DNA of 64,000 nucleotides from Brachyspira suanatina (GTDB taxonomy: Bacteria > Spirochaetota > Brachyspiria > Brachyspirales > Brachyspiraceae), in NCBI RefSeq assembly GCF_001049755.1, contig NZ_CVLB01000001.1, positions 620,001 through 684,000 on the forward strand. The letters run 5' to 3'. Positions 61,953 to 64,000 of the stretch are shown here, piece after piece. How positions within the stretch are numbered: position 1 is the first letter of the stretch; each line of letters begins with the position of its first letter. Below the pieces are notes generated by a model, which was not told the origin of the DNA, did not search any database, and saw only the letters and a list, made by a program, of their open reading frames with translations. The translations under genes were made by a program, and so were the position numbers.

Positions 61953-64000
61953 ATGTTATCTAATATGTTACAAAATATTATACAATCTGAAATAGGAAGA
62001 AAAACTATTGAAAAAATTGAAATACCTATTTCTATTACTAAAAATATAAAAAATACTTTAAGACCATATCAGCTAAATAGTTTACAATATTTTATAGCAT
62101 ATTTAAATGAATATGATAATAATAAAAATAAGCATTTAATGTTTAATATGGCTACTGGAAGCGGTAAAACATTAATAATGGCTTCTTTGATACTTTATTT
62201 ATATGAAAAAGGATATAGAAATTTTTTATTTTTTGTAAATTCTGTAAATATCATAGATAAAACGAGAGAAAATTTTTTTAATATATCAAGTAATAAATAT
62301 CTTTTTAATAATGAAATTATAATTGATAATAAAAATGTTGAAATAAAAGAAGTTAATAATTTTGATTATTCAGATGAATATAATATAAATATATTTGTAA
62401 CTTCTATACAATATTTACATAATTTATTAAGAGAAAATAAAGAAAATGCTTTTGATATAACAAATTTACAGGATAAAAAAATTGTTATATTAGCAGATGA
62501 AGCACATCATTTTAATGCAGAAACTTCTAAAAATAAAATTCTTCAGAAAGGACTTTTTGAAGAAGAAAAATCAAATGAAAAAGAAATAATAAAAAATGAT
62601 AGTTGGGAAAGTACTGTACAAACTATATTTCAATCTAACAAAGAAAATTTTTTATTTGAATTTACGGCTACTATAGATTATGAAAACAAATCTATAGTTG
62701 ATAAATATTTGGATAAAACAATATTTAAATATGATTTATTAAAATTTAGACAAGATTTATATTCTAAAGAAATTGATATAATACAAAATGATGTTGATAA
62801 AAAATATTTAATGCTTGGTGCTGTTATACTTAGCGAATACAGAAGAGAAATTGCTTCAAATAATGGTGTAGATTTAAAACCAATAATTTTATTTAAAGCA
62901 CATAAACTTATAAAAGAATCTCAAGCAAATCAGGAAATATTTAATGATTTAATTGATAATTTAAAAGAAAAAGATATTAATAAATTATACAAATCTAATA
63001 TTAAAGAAAATGATAAAAAAAATATTATATATAAAGCTATAGAGTATTTTAAAAATAAATATGAAGATTTTGATATTTTTATAAGCAGAATAAAAGAGGC
63101 TTTTAAAATAGAATATCAATTGATAACTAATGAAAAAACTAAATCATCAGAAGAAAAGAATGATAAAGACAGTAAGGAAATGTCAAAACAAAATAAATTA
63201 TTAAATACACTTGAGAATAAAGACAATCCCATAAGAGTTATTTTTAGTGTTAATAAATTAAATGAAGGCTGGGACGTTTTAAATTTATTTGATATAGTGA
63301 GATTATATGAAACAAGAGATGCTGATACAAAAAATAAAAAAGCAGGAAAAACTACAATAAGCGAGGCTCAATTAATAGGAAGAGGAGCAAGATATTATCC
63401 TTTAAAAATAGATTATTATAATGATGATGAAATATATAAAAGAAAATATGATAAAGATTTGGATAATGATAAAAGAATATTAGAAACCTTATATTATCAT
63501 AGTATAAAAGACAGCAGATACATATCAGAATTAAGAACTGTATTAAGAGAGCATGGGCTTTTAGATGATGTATATTGCAGAGAAGAAGATTTTAAACTAA
63601 AAGAAAATGTAAAAAAATACGCTGATACAAATTTTATATTTTCTAATAGAAAAGAAGAAAAAGCTAGATTTTATAAAGAAGATAAAACGTTGGTAGGAAA
63701 TAAAAAATCTTTTGCAGATATTAGAGCTGATCTTAATAAGTTTGAATTTCAATATTTTTGTAAAACTGGTTCAATAAAAATAGAGCATGCTATTAATGAA
63801 GAAAATAAAAATTTAACAGAAAGTGAAAAATTAAAAAACAGGGTAATAGAATCTTTGGGATGTCCTGAAGATATTGAATTTTATAAAATAAACAAATATA
63901 TTAGGCTTTATGCTTGGTATAAAATGAATTACGGATTTGACAAACTTAAACAAAAATTCCCAGATTTAAAAAATATAGATGAATTATTTGATCATTTTAG
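61953..64000 (+). CDS. Type III restriction-like DEAD/DEAH helicase, 3' end missing
   Basis: ATG 61953 has AAAGG at good spacing, and the frame is open for 682 codons to the window edge. Helicase superfamily 2 motifs appear in order: LRPYQLNSLQYF (Q-like), MATGSGKT (Walker A, residues 66-73), ADEAHHF (DEAH, 182-186), FEFTATID (motif III), SVNKLNEGWDVLNLFDIV (motif V) and QLIGRGAR (motif VI, 473-480). This pattern is that of type III restriction Res subunits and related helicases. The endonuclease domain would lie past the edge. No Mod methyltransferase gene is upstream; it could be downstream or absent. Confidence 0.85.
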   Translation, partial: MLSNMLQNIIQSEIGRKTIEKIEIPISITKNIKNTLRPYQLNSLQYFIAYLNEYDNNKNKHLMFNMATGSGKTLIMASLILYLYEKGYRNFLFFVNSVNIIDKTRENFFNISSNKYLFNNEIIIDNKNVEIKEVNNFDYSDEYNINIFVTSIQYLHNLLRENKENAFDITNLQDKKIVILADEAHHFNAETSKNKILQKGLFEEEKSNEKEIIKNDSWESTVQTIFQSNKENFLFEFTATIDYENKSIVDKYLDKTIFKYDLLKFRQDLYSKEIDIIQNDVDKKYLMLGAVILSEYRREIASNNGVDLKPIILFKAHKLIKESQANQEIFNDLIDNLKEKDINKLYKSNIKENDKKNIIYKAIEYFKNKYEDFDIFISRIKEAFKIEYQLITNEKTKSSEEKNDKDSKEMSKQNKLLNTLENKDNPIRVIFSVNKLNEGWDVLNLFDIVRLYETRDADTKNKKAGKTTISEAQLIGRGARYYPLKIDYYNDDEIYKRKYDKDLDNDKRILETLYYHSIKDSRYISELRTVLREHGLLDDVYCREEDFKLKENVKKYADTNFIFSNRKEEKARFYKEDKTLVGNKKSFADIRADLNKFEFQYFCKTGSIKIEHAINEENKNLTESEKLKNRVIESLGCPEDIEFYKINKYIRLYAWYKMNYGFDKLKQKFPDLKNIDELFDHF

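Overview
The window is a very AT-rich, gene-dense bacterial chromosome segment. Strong lipoprotein signals (hydrophobic core followed by V/I/L-S-C), BspA-like and TPR protein families, several tandem MglB paralogues, an MgtA-type P-type ATPase and strong A/T third-position codon bias all point to an intestinal spirochaete of the genus Brachyspira. This is inference from family content and composition. No tRNA, rRNA, CRISPR array, transposase or replication origin was seen.

Layout. 1-615 is the start of a lipoprotein gene cut by the left edge. 985-5359 is a four-gene rightward group (MBOAT acyltransferase, methyltransferase, GNAT acetyltransferase, SGNH-type protein) that looks like a module decorating an envelope polysaccharide. 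5486-7461 holds two BspA-like LRR lipoproteins, followed by a bidirectional terminator shared with a leftward FMN-dependent alpha-hydroxy-acid dehydrogenase. 8736-14641 holds three TPR proteins. 14642-15457 is decayed DNA: a broken hicBA toxin-antitoxin pair and a small inverted-repeat element. A consensus promoter at 15458 then drives a 25-codon leader ORF and a structured leader ahead of mgtA (15890-18604).

18734-25773 is an oligopeptide ABC transporter (oppB, oppC, a 92-bp tandem repeat, oppD, oppF, then oppA under its own promoter) with a MarR regulator behind it. 25803-37504 mixes a hypothetical protein, membrane proteins, a GmhB-like HAD phosphatase, cheA, ugd, a phosphoesterase, a FUSC-type protein and small genes. 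37580-43891 is a leftward mgl sugar transport locus: a new 51-residue membrane protein, mglC, mglA, an mglB interrupted by an in-frame TAA, then two more mglB paralogues, each with its own promoter. 44096-50386 carries aroB, a flavodoxin/DUF3793 pair behind a double palindromic operator, htpG, and a PepSY-like gene with a decayed tandem copy. 50535-56501 holds an HD-GYP-like protein, a sigma-70 factor, a membrane-anchored protein, a GNAT protein, an amino-acid-binding lipoprotein, birA and a small membrane protein. 56750-60576 is a leftward iron-type ABC system with two binding lipoproteins and a fused permease but no ATPase. The window ends with a TPR/transmembrane protein and a type III restriction-like helicase cut by the right edge (61953-64000).

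The most interesting signals are: the mgtA leader with an ORF of strikingly atypical codon use and alternative pairings; the double operator with an apparently leaderless mRNA before the DUF3793 gene; the 92-bp tandem repeat inside the opp operon; the GAA-to-TAA nonsense codon in mglB; and an 18-bp palindrome shared by the birA and TPR-gene upstream regions.
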